Assembly: GCF_021535135.1 (NCBI RefSeq)
Contig: NZ_CP091036.1
Span: forward strand, 1,178,001 to 1,242,000
Source: Antarcticibacterium sp. 1MA-6-2
GTDB taxonomy: Bacteria > Bacteroidota > Bacteroidia > Flavobacteriales > Flavobacteriaceae
DNA: 64,000 bases
Reading direction: 5' to 3'
How positions within the stretch are numbered: the stretch's first letter is position 1; each line of letters starts with the position of its first letter. The notes beneath the pieces are model-generated. The model was not told where the DNA came from and searched no databases. It saw only the letters and a program-made list of their open reading frames with translations. The position numbers were made by a program, and so were the translations under genes. Below are positions 50,546 to 60,776 of the stretch, piece after piece.

Positions 50546-50971
50546 ATGGAACAGTTAAACAAATTTGTGGCAGCTCAAGAGTCAACTTACTCAGTCGCAC
50601 TGGCTGAAATAAAGAACGGAAGAAAACAAACTCACTGGATGTGGTACATTTTTCCGCAGATTAGGGGATTGGGATATAGTGAAACCTCGCAGTTTTATGC
50701 CCTTGAACATCTTGAACAGGCACAACAATACCTCAAACATCCTGTCCTGGGAAAAAGGCTTGTCGAAATTTCCTCGGCACTGCTCGATCTACCAGGTGAT
50801 AATGCTACCAGCATATTTGGCAAACCCGATGATTTGAAACTGAAATCTTCCATGACATTATTTGCTGAAGTACCTAATACAATTCCTGTTTTTCAAAAAG
50901 TCCTGGAAAAATTTTTTGAAGGCAAAAAAGATCCTCAGACCCTTGAGAAGTTAAAACAAGAATTAAATTAA
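50546..50971 (+). CDS. DUF1810 family protein
   Basis: 141 residues with the family landmarks: LNKFVAAQESTYSVALAEIKNGRK, the conserved HWMWYIFPQIRGLGYS and KHPVLGKRLVEISSALLDLP, and GKPDDLKLKSSMTLFAEV. The DUF1810 fold is related to other small alpha-helical enzymes of NAD- or ADP-ribose metabolism, but the reaction is not known with certainty. ATG start, intact, monocistronic. It ends 12 bases before the convergent trkH-like gene. Confidence 0.93.
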   Translation: MEQLNKFVAAQESTYSVALAEIKNGRKQTHWMWYIFPQIRGLGYSETSQFYALEHLEQAQQYLKHPVLGKRLVEISSALLDLPGDNATSIFGKPDDLKLKSSMTLFAEVPNTIPVFQKVLEKFFEGKKDPQTLEKLKQELN

Positions 50972-50983
50972 ATCATTCCTCGC

Positions 50984-52481
50984 TTATCTATTCCTCCAGA
51001 AAAAAGGAGTTAGTAATATTAGCACTGTAAATAATTCAAGTCTTCCAATTAGCATTAAAAAACTACACCACCATTTTCCCGCAGCCGGGAGAGAATCGTA
51101 ATTATTAACGGGACCAAGAGATCCAAATGCAGGTCCTATATTACCTAGAGACGATGCCGCGCCACCAATTGCCGTTTCAAAATCCAGTCCCATAAAAGCC
51201 AGGACTACTGCTCCAATAATAAAGGAAAGCATATAAAGGATGAAGAAGCCAAGAATATTAAAAACAATATTGTTCCTAACTGCCTTACCATTGAAGCGCA
51301 CAGGAAGAATTGCATTGGGATGAAGGGTTCTTTTAAATTCTGTCACCCCGTTTTTAATCATAATCATGTGCCTCATAACTTTAACTCCTCCTGCAGTAGA
51401 TCCCGCACAGCCCCCAAGGAAAAACATTCCGAAGAAAAAGACGGTTAAAAATGGTGTCCAAAGGGTATAATCAGCACTTACGAAGCTTATTGTAGTTACA
51501 ATGGCAAGCACCTGGAATAAGGCATGTCTAAAAGCACTTTCAGCTTCTCCCCATACTTGAGGATGGGTTATAGATGACAGCCCAAAATCTGCCTGAAAAT
51601 GAATAACAACCGCAGCAATAACACTGAACATCAGGACGAAGCCAGTATACCATTTAAATTCATCATCGCTAATTACCTTAGAAAATTTTCCTTTAAAACC
51701 AAAATAACTTATAACAAAGTTTGTTCCTGCGAGGAACATGAAAATGCTTATGATATATTGTATTGCTGGATTATCATTCCAGTAGGCTGCACTGGTGTTT
51801 TTTGTAGAAAACCCCCCGGTTGCCATAGTACTCAAGGCGTGATTTATTGCGTCAAACATACTCATCCCGGCGATCTTAAGAAGGACAGTTTCAATGAGAG
51901 TAAAACTAAGCATATATAAACCATAAACGCTTCGCAGTATCTGTAATCCTGGGTTTTAATTTATCGGAACTTGGTCCGGGAGATTCTGCAGAAAATAACT
52001 GCATCCCTCCTACTCCAAGCAGTGGCAGTATTGCGATTGCCAAAACTATGATTCCCATTCCCCCAATCCAGTGGGTAAGACTTCTCCAAAAAAGCACCCC
52101 TTTAGGAACAATTTCTATATCATTAAGTATGGAAGCCCCAGTAGTGGTGTATCCAGACATGGTTTCGAAAAAAGCATTGGTAAATGAAGGAATTGACTCA
52201 CTTAAAACATATGGTAGAGTACCACTTAAAGCCATGAAAATCCAACCAAAAGTCACTACAATATAACCTTCCCTTTGTTTAATCTCCTTCCTGTGCCCAC
52301 GGGTAAAAAACATCAATAGAATACCAGAAAACATAGTAATTATCGAAGCTGCTGAAATTTCCAATGTCACTCCATCCTGGTAATACCAGCTCACAAGTGC
52401 GGCAAAAAGCATAAAGGCGCCATTACATAATAAAAGCAACCCCATAATATGGGAAATGATTTTAAAATTTAATCGCCACAT
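50984..52481 (-). CDS. trkH: TrkH/KtrB family potassium uptake protein (one frame break)
   Basis: About 499 residues. The four pore-loop filters are visible: SGYTTTGASIL, STMATGGFSTKN, GGCAGSTAGGVKVM and SSLGNIGPAFG, with matching helix pairs between. The first frame ends at FIYA; the second starts at the break 51906-51908 (coding strand GCTTAGT, expected GCTGGT, giving FIYA-Gly-FTLIETVLLKI). It works with a TrkA-type cytosolic regulator, which is not within the window next to it. Inner-membrane K+ (or Na+) transport. The TTG/ATG start at 52481 fits. Confidence 0.93.
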
Positions 52482-52802
52482 TGAAGGATGGATTTTTTCA
52501 AAAGAAAACAGGAAAGATTAATCAACGTAAAAATAGTATTCATACACAGTAATTGCAGGAAGGTTATTAAAAAATATAAAAATTTAAAATTGACGCCCCC
52601 GTTGAATTTTCCAAAATCAAAAATAGTCATTTCCTACTATAAAGCTAGAAATTAAGCGGAAAAGGTAAAAGAGGCTTAATTGAATGAATTTTTAACTCAT
52701 TTACAAAATGTTAAATATTTCCAAAAAATAAGTAAAAACCCCCCTACTTATTCACCCCCTGATCAGGTACATTTAACAAGCTATTAATTTATACTCTTTC
52801 TC
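52482..52802. other. Divergent intergenic region, no gene recognised
   Basis: 321 AT-rich bases between trkH (-) and the lipoprotein gene (+). A C-run (AAACCCCCCTAC) occurs near 52740. No clear operator or promoter pair was recognised. Confidence 0.35.
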
Positions 52803-53334
52803 ATGAAATCCTTTTCTCCACCTTTAAAGGGAATTTTATTCTCACTTTCTTTAATTATTGGTTGCACTAAAAATAATGATCCCGGAGTGCGGGAAGAGTT
52901 TCTTACAGCTATGATAGATGGTCAGGAATTATATATTAATTCCTCTAACGGCACATTAAAAGGTGAAAAACAAATAACCCCTTTTGGGACTCTAAATCTT
53001 TCAGTCAAAGTTCTTTCTACAAATGGAAAATCTATTGAATTTTTAATTGAGAATTACCAGGGAAAGAAACTTTATTCTATAGGAGATCGTACTGGTTCTG
53101 TTGAAGGCAATTTTACAAACGGGCACTGGATAAATTATGCTCAAACTGTTCCGCCAGAATTATGGAGTAGTTTATTCGATCATTATGTGGATGGAGAATT
53201 ACTGAATTACATTGAAATCACCGAAGATGATGGTAATTATATTAAAGGCCATTTTTCATCTGAAAATTACCAGGAAACCTAGTGCTTTGGTAAAGCTTAT
53301 AAACAATGGAGTATTTGAACTCCGGGTTAAATAA
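52803..53334 (+). CDS. Small secreted lipoprotein, DUF6252-like (one frame break)
   Basis: About 177 residues: signal peptide with lipobox (LFSLSLIIGC), then a beta-rich body (EFLTAMIDGQELYINSSNGT, GTLNLSVKVLSTNGKSIEFLI, NYIEITEDDGNYIKGHFS). The nominal stop is at 53282. Moving one base gives a natural end, ALVKLINNGVFELRVK at 53334, which is the usual tail of such proteins. The break word is ACCTAGTGC at 53277-53285, expected ACCGGTGC. Family similarity is by overall pattern only. Outer-membrane or periplasmic, unknown function. Confidence 0.7.
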
Positions 53335-53466
53335 TGGTAAATAAATCGTGATTTTATTGAGACCTAACAACGAATTTAATTTTAGTTTCTCCAGAAGACA
53401 AAGCGAATCACTCCAGATAAAGTTTAAATTTTTATCCGGAAAAAAGGGAGGGAAAACATCAGGTTC

Positions 53467-53619
53467 TTATGCAGTAAAATCTTTTATAACTCCAATTAGA
53501 GCAAAAAGGACAGCACCAAAGATAAACAATAGAACCAGGGCTATTATAACCTTAGTTATTAAATTTAAACCGGAAGTCGCAGTCTTGTAATTTCTGATAA
53601 ACATGTTCATTGCTTCCAT
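53467..53619 (-). CDS. Small single-helix membrane protein
   Basis: 50 residues from ATG 53619. The basic amphipathic N-terminus (MFIRNYKTATSGLNLITK) is followed by a strong membrane helix (VIIALVLLFIFGAVLFALIG) and a short charged tail (VIKDFTA). A cysteine-free one-helix protein of this kind is common in flavobacteria but rarely annotated. The start codon is clear and no stop occurs inside. The other strand also carries an 80-codon frame (53348-53590), which looks like a shadow of this gene. Moderate support only. Confidence 0.45.
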   Translation of the reverse strand: MEAMNMFIRNYKTATSGLNLITKVIIALVLLFIFGAVLFALIGVIKDFTA

Positions 53620-54048
53620 AGTAATAAAAATTAAGTTTTAATAAAATTCACTATAAAAGAAGATTCCCTATCATTCACCAGGATTAGTAGCACTTTAAAA
53701 TACATTGTGGATCGGCTTCAGATTTTTTCAAGAGCTGTTAGAACAAGGCCGATAAATAAGTTTAGAGTAAAGTTATACCATCCAGATTGATTTGCTATTT
53801 CCCCATTATAGACTGCTTTAAATTACCTATTTATATTCTCAATTAAAAGTAGGGTTTTCCAGTATTTTTGGTTTAAAATTCCACCTATAGTGTTCTGTCA
53901 CAACATTATGAAACCGGATCAGAACTTGCTCAAAGGTTAATTTATTTCCTTAAAGTCTTCAGAAAATGACCCACAATCTTTTTTGTTTTTCAGCTCTCTT
54001 CCCTTTTGCTGAAAATATTAATATCTTCCCGCAGCATTCCACAGTATT
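53620..54048. other. Intergenic region upstream of xseA
   Basis: About 430 AT-rich bases with no gene recognised. It should hold the xseAB promoter and that of the minus-strand small gene. A partial -7 match (TATCTTCC) lies close to the xseA start. No repeats stand out. Confidence 0.35.
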
Positions 54049-55365
54049 ATGTCACAAAAGAAAGTTTATACTTTGTCCAGCCTTACGCAGTCGATTCAAA
54101 ATGTGATAAACACACAGTGCAGTAAGGTGGTTTGGATAAAAGCAGAAATAGTAAAATTAAATTATTATCCCAAAAGTGGCCACTCATATCCTACCCTTGT
54201 AGAAAAGAAGAATGGGAAGGTAATTGCCGAACTTAAAGGGAACATTTGGGCTGAACAGTTTCAAATGATCAACCAAAAATTTAAAACTGTTCTAAAGGAA
54301 GAACTTCGCGACGATATGACGGTTGTAATTCAGGGTTCAGTCAACTACCATCCTGTCCACGGCCTTGCGATAAATATCACTGATATTGATCCTGAATATA
54401 CGCTGGGAGAACTTGCACGGGAGAAAGCCGAGACTATTAGCCGACTGAAAGAAGCTAACATATTTGATGCTAACCGGAGACAAAGCCTCGCAACCCTACC
54501 TAAGACGATCGCAATAATTTCTGTGGAAACCAGTAAAGGTTATGGTGACTTTATGGATGTAATAAAAAAGAATCCCTGGAAATATAAATTTCATTTTTTG
54601 CTTTTTCCTGCAATCCTGCAGGGGGAGCGTGCGGTTGCTACTATAAATCAACAGTTAGAGAAAATCCGCATCCACGCAGAGGTTTTTGATGCAGTTGCCA
54701 TAATACGCGGTGGAGGTGGAGAAATAGGTCTAAGTTGTTTTGACTCCTTTGTGCTGGCAGAAAAAATAGCCACGTTTCCCATTCCTGTATTAACTGGAAT
54801 AGGTCATTCCACAAATGAGACTGTAACCGAACTGGTAAGCTATCAAAGTTTTATTACCCCAACTAAAATTGCCGAATTCCTGTTGCAGAAATTTCACGAC
54901 TTTGCTTTGCCTTTAAAAGAAGGAGAAGAAAAATTAAAAAACGGTGTCAACTGGATGTTTAAAACCCGGAAAACGAATCTCAGGGAAACTGCCAGGCTAT
55001 TTAGTTCTCTTACGAGCAGGGCAACCGATAATTCCAGATCCAGTCTTCAGCAAATTATTTTCAGGCTTATGAACCTGAGCACACAAAATTTTAGGAACCA
55101 GCGAAACCTTTTACTCCAGTCACAACAATGCATTATTTCTGCTGCAAGGATGCCTGTGGAAATTGAAAAAAAGAATCTGAAATTTACCGAAGAAAAAATA
55201 AGAATGCTATCTCCGGAAAACATTTTGAAAAGAGGGTACAGCATTACCAGGCAAAATGGAAAGCTTATAAAAGCTGCCGATGAGTTACAGCCCGACCTTC
55301 TGCTAGAAACACAATTATATTCGGGAACTGTTAGCAGCCGGATTGAACAATTAAAGAAGCCATAA
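54049..55365 (+). CDS. xseA: Exodeoxyribonuclease VII large subunit
   Basis: 438 residues, intact. An N-terminal OB-fold (YTLSSLTQSIQNVINTQ, VVWIKAEIVKLNYYPKSGHSYPTLVEK), then the catalytic part: IAIISVETSKGYGDFMDVI, AVAIIRGGGGEIGLSCFDSF and PVLTGIGHSTNETVTELVS, followed by a long helical C-terminal region ending RGYSITRQNGKLI. It degrades single-stranded DNA in repair, as a complex with XseB. xseB follows with one base between. Confidence 0.97.
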   Translation: MSQKKVYTLSSLTQSIQNVINTQCSKVVWIKAEIVKLNYYPKSGHSYPTLVEKKNGKVIAELKGNIWAEQFQMINQKFKTVLKEELRDDMTVVIQGSVNYHPVHGLAINITDIDPEYTLGELAREKAETISRLKEANIFDANRRQSLATLPKTIAIISVETSKGYGDFMDVIKKNPWKYKFHFLLFPAILQGERAVATINQQLEKIRIHAEVFDAVAIIRGGGGEIGLSCFDSFVLAEKIATFPIPVLTGIGHSTNETVTELVSYQSFITPTKIAEFLLQKFHDFALPLKEGEEKLKNGVNWMFKTRKTNLRETARLFSSLTSRATDNSRSSLQQIIFRLMNLSTQNFRNQRNLLLQSQQCIISAARMPVEIEKKNLKFTEEKIRMLSPENILKRGYSITRQNGKLIKAADELQPDLLLETQLYSGTVSSRIEQLKKP

Positions 55366-55366
55366 A

Positions 55367-55573
55367 ATGAATGAAGATTTAACATATACCGCGGCCCATA
55401 ATGAGCTGCAGGAAATAGTTTCAGAAATGGAAAATTCTGAAATTACAATTGATGAACTCGATTCAAAAATAAAACGTGCCGCAGAACTGCTGAAAATTTG
55501 TAAAGACAAATTATTTAAAACTGAAAAAAGTGTGCAGGATGTACTGGAAGAAATAAAGAATTATTCGGTATAA
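55367..55573 (+). CDS. xseB: Exodeoxyribonuclease VII small subunit
   Basis: 68 residues, a typical short all-helical XseB: YTAAHNELQEIVSEMENSEI and IDELDSKIKRAAELLKICKDKL, ending in a coiled coil with VQDVLEEIKN. It binds XseA in multiple copies and is co-transcribed with it (ATG directly after the xseA stop). A hairpin terminator follows within 5 bases. Confidence 0.95.
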   Translation: MNEDLTYTAAHNELQEIVSEMENSEITIDELDSKIKRAAELLKICKDKLFKTEKSVQDVLEEIKNYSV

Positions 55574-55577
55574 AAAA

Positions 55578-55601
55578 CGGGCAGAAATAGTCTTCTGCCC
55601 G
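55578..55601. terminator. Rho-independent terminator of xseAB
   Basis: Arms CGGGCAGA and TCTGCCCG around AATAGTCT-like loop bases. It lies between the xseB stop at 55573 and the end of the convergent glycogen phosphorylase gene at 55641, so it may also act on the minus strand. Confidence 0.85.
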
Positions 55602-55640
55602 TAGGATTTGTATTCATTCAGTTAAATCAGAAACCGAACC

Positions 55641-58137
55641 TTAATTTACCTTTACGGCTCCCACTTTCCAAATCTTATCACAGTAATCCTGGATAGAACG
55701 GTCAGAGGAAAATTTACCCATATTTGCGACATTAAGTATAGATCTTTTTGCCCATTCATTGGGTTGTCTCCAAACACTGTGAACTTCTTCCATTGCTTCA
55801 ATATAGGAGCGGTAATCTTTTAAAAGAAGATAAGGGTCACGGCCCAGTAAATTATCATAAATAGGCCGGAACAATTCTGTATCGCCTTTAGAGATCTCTC
55901 CTGAAACAAGCATATCCAGAACCTCACACAATTCCTGATCCTGATCGTAAATCTTATACGGATGGTATCCCGCAGATTTAGTATTTTGAACCTCCTCTGT
56001 GGTTAAGCCGAAAAGGAAGAAATTATCGTCTCCTACTTCCTCCCTTATTTCTACATTGGCACCATCAAGCGTTCCTACCGTAAGCGCTCCATTTAGTGCG
56101 AATTTCATATTTCCTGTACCCGATGCTTCCATTCCTGCCAAAGAGATTTGTTCAGAAAGATCGGCTGCGGGATAAATGTGTTGAGCCTGCTTTACACTGA
56201 AGTTTGGTAAAAACACCACTTTAAGCAGATGCTTTGTATCCTCATCATTGTTCACGAGTTCTGCAACCGAAGTTACAAGCCTGATGATCAATTTTGCCAT
56301 AAAATAACCCGGAGCAGCCTTTCCTGCAAAAATAAAAGCTGAGGGAGAAATACCTTCTGTATCTCCGTTTTTAATCCTTTTATATAAACTTAAAATGTGA
56401 AGTACTTTAAGATGCTGGCGCTTGTATTCGTGGATCCTTTTTACCTGTACATCAAATAGCATGGATGGATCTACCTCTACTCCTGTTTTTTCTTTTATAA
56501 ATCTCGAAAGAAACTTTTTGTTTTCCAGTTTTACTTCCAGCCATTTTTGTTGAAATTCTGTATCTGTAGCCAGAGGTTCAAGCTTGTGAAGTTGCTCGAG
56601 ATGAGTAAGCCATTCTTTTCCTGTTTTTTCAGAAATAAGACCTGAAAGACCCGGATTACTAACGGCAAGGAACCTCCTGTGTGTCACACCATTGGTTACA
56701 TTGGTGAATTTTTCCGGCCACAGCTCAGCAAAATCTTTTAAAACCTGTTCCTTAAGCAAACCGGAGTGTAAAGCCGACACTCCATTTATTTTGTAACTCC
56801 CTATAGTAGCCAAATTAGCCATTCGAACGGTTTGTTCTCCACCCTCACCAATAATTGACATCCTGCTTATTTGCTCTTCAGAATAGCTGCCATTTTCTCT
56901 AAGTTCACTTAAGAATCTACCATTAATTTCAAAAATAATATCCAGGTGGCGGGGTAGTAATTTTCTAATAATACTCACTAAGCCATCTTTCCAAAGCTTC
57001 GGGCAGCAGCGTATGGTTTGTATAGGCAAAAGTATTTTTGGTAATTTCCCAGGCCTCTTCCCACTCAATTTGATGCTCGTCCACCAGCAGCCGCATAAGT
57101 TCAGCAACTGCAATAGAGGGATGAGTGTCGTTTAATTGTATAGTAAATTTTTCATGAAGCTTATTTAATTCTCTGCCCTGTTCTGTATTAAGATGGATTA
57201 TATCCTGTAAGGAGCAGGAGACAAAGAAGTACTGCTGTTTTAATCTAAGTTCCTTTCCTGAAAGGGTCTCATCATTGGGATAAAGAACTTTTGTAATATT
57301 TTCAGAAATCATTTTTGCCTCGACCGCTTTATAATAATCTCCCTGATTAAATGCAGAAAAATCGAAAGACTCTATAGCTTCAGCTTTCCATAGTCTTAGG
57401 GCAATTGCATTACTGCGGTAGCCAAGGATAGGGGTGTCATAAGCTGTTCCTTTAACCACGGAATCAGGAATCCAATCTACTTCAAACACGCGGCTATTAC
57501 TTTCCCGGTGCTCAATTCTACCACCAAATTTAACCTGATAAGTAATTTCAGGCCGCATGACCTCCCAGGGATTTCCATACTGAAGCCATTTATCTGTAGC
57601 CTCTTCCTGCTTACCTTCTTTAATTATTTGGTTGAAGATTCCAAATTCATATCGTATTCCATAACCCATAGAAGGAATTCCAAGGGTTGCCAGAGAATCC
57701 ATGTAACAGGATGCTAATCTTCCAAGACCTCCATTTCCAAGGCCCGGTTCTTCTTCCTGCTCAAGAAGGTCATCTAATTCAAGATCAAGTTCTTCTAATG
57801 CTTCCCTGGTTTCTTTAAATATTCCAAGGTTAAGTAGATTATTTCCTAAATGTGGACCAGGCAGGTATTCTGCTGAAAGATAAGCAACTGCCCGTGCATC
57901 CTGTCCTGAAAACTCTGCAGTAGATCTTACAGATTGTCTAAAGACCCGGTCTCTAATAGTTAGTGCCAGAGCTGTGTACAAATCCCTGCGAGTTGCAACT
58001 TGTGGAACCCGACCGATTCCATATAACAAATTATCTAAAAATGATGCTTTTATTTCATCCTTGGAAAGTCCCGTACGCCCTCCTCCTGAACCTGATTGGG
58101 TTAAGTAACTTTTAATTATATTATTATTAAAATTCAT
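55641..58137 (-). CDS. glgP: Glycogen/alpha-glucan phosphorylase (one frame break)
   Basis: About 832 residues from the ATG at 58137 (an upstream ATG at 58239 would add 34 unusual residues). Landmarks: LAYLSAEY-like AYLSAEYLPGPHLGNNL, GNGGLGRLASCYMDSLATLG, PLP-lysine motif EASGTGNMKFALNGALTVGT, GANVEI, and KRIHEYKRQHLKVLHIL. It releases glucose-1-phosphate from glycogen with PLP. The two halves are joined at 56988-56990 (coding strand GCTTAGTGAG, expected GCTGGTGAG: ERWLVSIIRKLLPRHL). No other glycogen genes are in the window. Monocistronic. Confidence 0.95.
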
Positions 58138-58313
58138 AATGTCGTTTTTTCCAGAAGTGCTAAAATATAAAATAACGCTGCCGATATACCTTTTTGAAGT
58201 ATAATTTTTAGAAAACGATGTAGTATGAAACCTCAACATCTTCTTGAAATCCAGCCATATAAATACCCGTTATTTTACATTTATGGAAGATTAACCAAGC
58301 GGTTCTATCAATT

Positions 58314-58337
58314 AAAAAGCCCGTAAACCGGGCTTTA
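58314..58337 (-). terminator. Rho-independent terminator of the DUF5687/ABC operon
   Basis: Arms AAAGCCCG and CGGGCTTT around TAAAC. On the minus strand it is followed by a T-run (CTTTTTAATTG). It lies 28 bases past the end of the ABC ATPase gene at 58365. Confidence 0.85.
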
Positions 58338-58364
58338 GATATAAACTAAGAATTAATGTCTGGA

Positions 58365-59060
58365 CTAGACCGAAAAAAATGTTTCCAGTTCCTGCATCGT
58401 TTCCTGCGAAGTCTTAATATCTTTCACTATCCTTCCTTTCTCCAATACCACTACCCTGTTAGAAATTTCCACAGTATGTTGAAGATCATGACTGGATACA
58501 AGAATAGTAACCTCTTTTGACTCCGCCAGTTCCCGAATAATTTTCTTCAGCCGGAATTGGGTAGTAGGGTCAAGGTTTGCAAAAGGCTCATCCAGTATAA
58601 TAATTTCAGGACTGCCAATAAGTGCTGCCACTATCCCTACCTTTTTTGAATTTCCTTTAGAAAGATCCCTTAAATATTTCTTCCCGTTCAATATTTCTCC
58701 ATTAAAAAATTCAGAAAACCTGGTAAGAAAGGAATCAACATCAGATTTGTTCCGGCCGCGAAGTTCCCCAATAAAATAAAAGTATTCTTCAGGAGTAAGA
58801 TAACCTATAAGAAAAGTATCATCTATAAAAGCCGAAGTAAAAGGCTTCCACCCTTCATCTTCACTAATATGTATGTTATTACTGGTGATCTTCCCCGAAT
58901 CTGGCTGAATAAGGTCCAGCAATAGACTGAAGAATGTGGTTTTACCTGCTCCATTATTCCCAACCAGTCCAAAACTTTGGCCCTTAGGAATTTCTAAATG
59001 TTCAATATCAAGGACAGTAGTTCCTCCGTAAGTTTTAGTCAAATTTTCTACTTGTATCAT
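58365..59060 (-). CDS. ABC transporter ATP-binding protein
   Basis: 231 residues with Walker A GLVGNNGAGKTTFF, a degenerate signature (LRDLSKGNSKKVGIVAALIG), Walker B IIILDEPFANLD and the switch His in VSSHDLQHTVE. It is the motor subunit for the DUF5687 permease upstream (12-base gap). The type resembles Bacteroidota exporters of unknown cargo, related to the ABC-2 class. The frame is intact and a strong terminator follows. Confidence 0.95.
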   Translation of the reverse strand: MIQVENLTKTYGGTTVLDIEHLEIPKGQSFGLVGNNGAGKTTFFSLLLDLIQPDSGKITSNNIHISEDEGWKPFTSAFIDDTFLIGYLTPEEYFYFIGELRGRNKSDVDSFLTRFSEFFNGEILNGKKYLRDLSKGNSKKVGIVAALIGSPEIIILDEPFANLDPTTQFRLKKIIRELAESKEVTILVSSHDLQHTVEISNRVVVLEKGRIVKDIKTSQETMQELETFFSV

Positions 59061-59071
59061 TTCAGGAAAAT

Positions 59072-60540
59072 TTAATTTGATTGTTTATAAGCTGCAAGGG
59101 TTTTGTACTTCTGGGTTTTGTAGATATTTTCAATAATGGCAAATACCTTGTTTTTAAAAGTAAATCCCAGAATACCTACAGCTGCGACGATAATATAACC
59201 TGCACGAGGTTCAAAAAAATAATGTCCAATAGCATACAAAATGAGAGGCAATACTAGTTTTGGAAGAGACAGCAATAAAGTCTTTGAATTAAAAGCCTGT
59301 TTATTCCCCAGTACATTTTTATTTTGAGTGAGATCTATTGGGGTTCTAATATAGGCACCACCCCAAAGAACAAGATGAGCATTTACTCCCATATTATAAA
59401 TAGCACCCACCAAAATGGCCAGGTAAACTTCCCACCCAAAATAGAGATAGAAGCTGCTTAAAAGAGTTGTGACTATTGTTGCAATAATCATTAACCACCA
59501 TTTGGCATTAAGATATTCCCTGTATTGAATATTCTGGCTCATCATTAATGGATAATAAGAACTGTCCCAGCTGGGAACAAATTGGCCGAAAGTGAACAAA
59601 AATCCTCCAGTAACAAAAATTCCTGCAAAAATTCGCCAAACTAAGTCCTTCATAGGCCTCAATACCAGCGTAAAGAAAAGAAGACCGTAGAAAATGAAAA
59701 GAACACTTATGAAAATAGTTGTCTTTGACCGCTTATTCCTCTTTATCAATTTTATATCATTCTTTATAAAAGTTCCCAGTACTCCATACTTATTTAACCA
59801 GGTATAATCTTCAGTTTGAGCATCCTGCTGTTTTACCTTTAATCCTGCATCCAGGTAAAGATTCTTTTTAAAATACCTGAATGTAATTGCCACGGCTGCT
59901 AACAGTAAAAACAATGGTACAAAAACCCAAACTGGTGACTCATATAAAGAGGAAAATAAAGGTTGGGTATACTGCGTGAGGTCCAGAATTCCATAGTACC
60001 TCAGTAAAGCAGAGGTGACAATTAGAGCTGCAAGAAAATACAATAGCGGCGCCTTATTATTACTAAGTATATTGAGGAAGTTATTTAAAAAAATCAAAGA
60101 AAAGACTCCAATGAACCAGGCAAGGGCACCTAAAACATCAAAACCTTCTCTTATAAGAACTATTGTAAATGGTAACAGGAAAAAAATGTAGATCCAGTTA
60201 AACATAGAGAAAACCGTTTTCCCCAGGCTGAAACCGACAATGTTGTTCTTTACAATATTTTGACCCAGCAATGGCCGAATATTCATTACAGCATCTTTTG
60301 AAGGAAATACCTGAATATAAAATCAAATACTAATAAAATAATCAAAAATCGGTTCACTGTTTCCAGCGGAGGCAAACCCTGCTCCTCAAGGATGTAGAAA
60401 AGACCTATCCCTAAAATTGAAAAAATTCCTATAAAATATAGAACAGCCAGGGCCATTATAATTTTTAAAAATAGGTTCGCCCTAAAAGCAGCAGATCTGG
60501 TGAAGGATTTCCATTCCAGAGAAAAGAAAGTTTTTATCAT
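59072..60540 (-). CDS. DUF5687 ABC transporter permease (one frame break)
   Basis: About 489 residues, starting at ATG 60540 (IKTFFSLEWKSFTRSAAFRANLFLKI, the family N-terminus). The first frame ends at 60286 and the second continues with NIRPLLGQNIVKNNIVGFSLGKTVF. The break lies at 60288-60292 (coding strand GCTGTAATG, expected GCTGGTAATG, one G lost). About twelve hydrophobic helices are visible. DUF5687 is a Bacteroidota-specific ABC exporter membrane subunit with unknown substrate. It is encoded with its ATPase. Confidence 0.88.
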
Positions 60541-60776
60541 ATGATCCCGTTTACCTGGATTAATCAAATTTTTAATGAAAACTATCTATATGTTACTTAC
60601 CCTGGAAATTTGTTACAGAAAACTTCAAATATTTTACTGTAATAAAGAGGATGAATTGCAGAAAAAATTTTGTTGAGATGAAACAAAGAGGTAGTCAGTT
60701 TCAGAATAAAATAAATAATTTGTTATTCGAAAAAAATAGATATCCTGATTTTAAAAATATATGGCAAAAATGCCAT

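Noticed and set aside
53348..53590. Plus-strand 80-codon frame as a gene
   Set aside because: It is antisense to a better minus-strand candidate (53467-53619) with ATG and a membrane helix, and its composition is that of a shadow frame.
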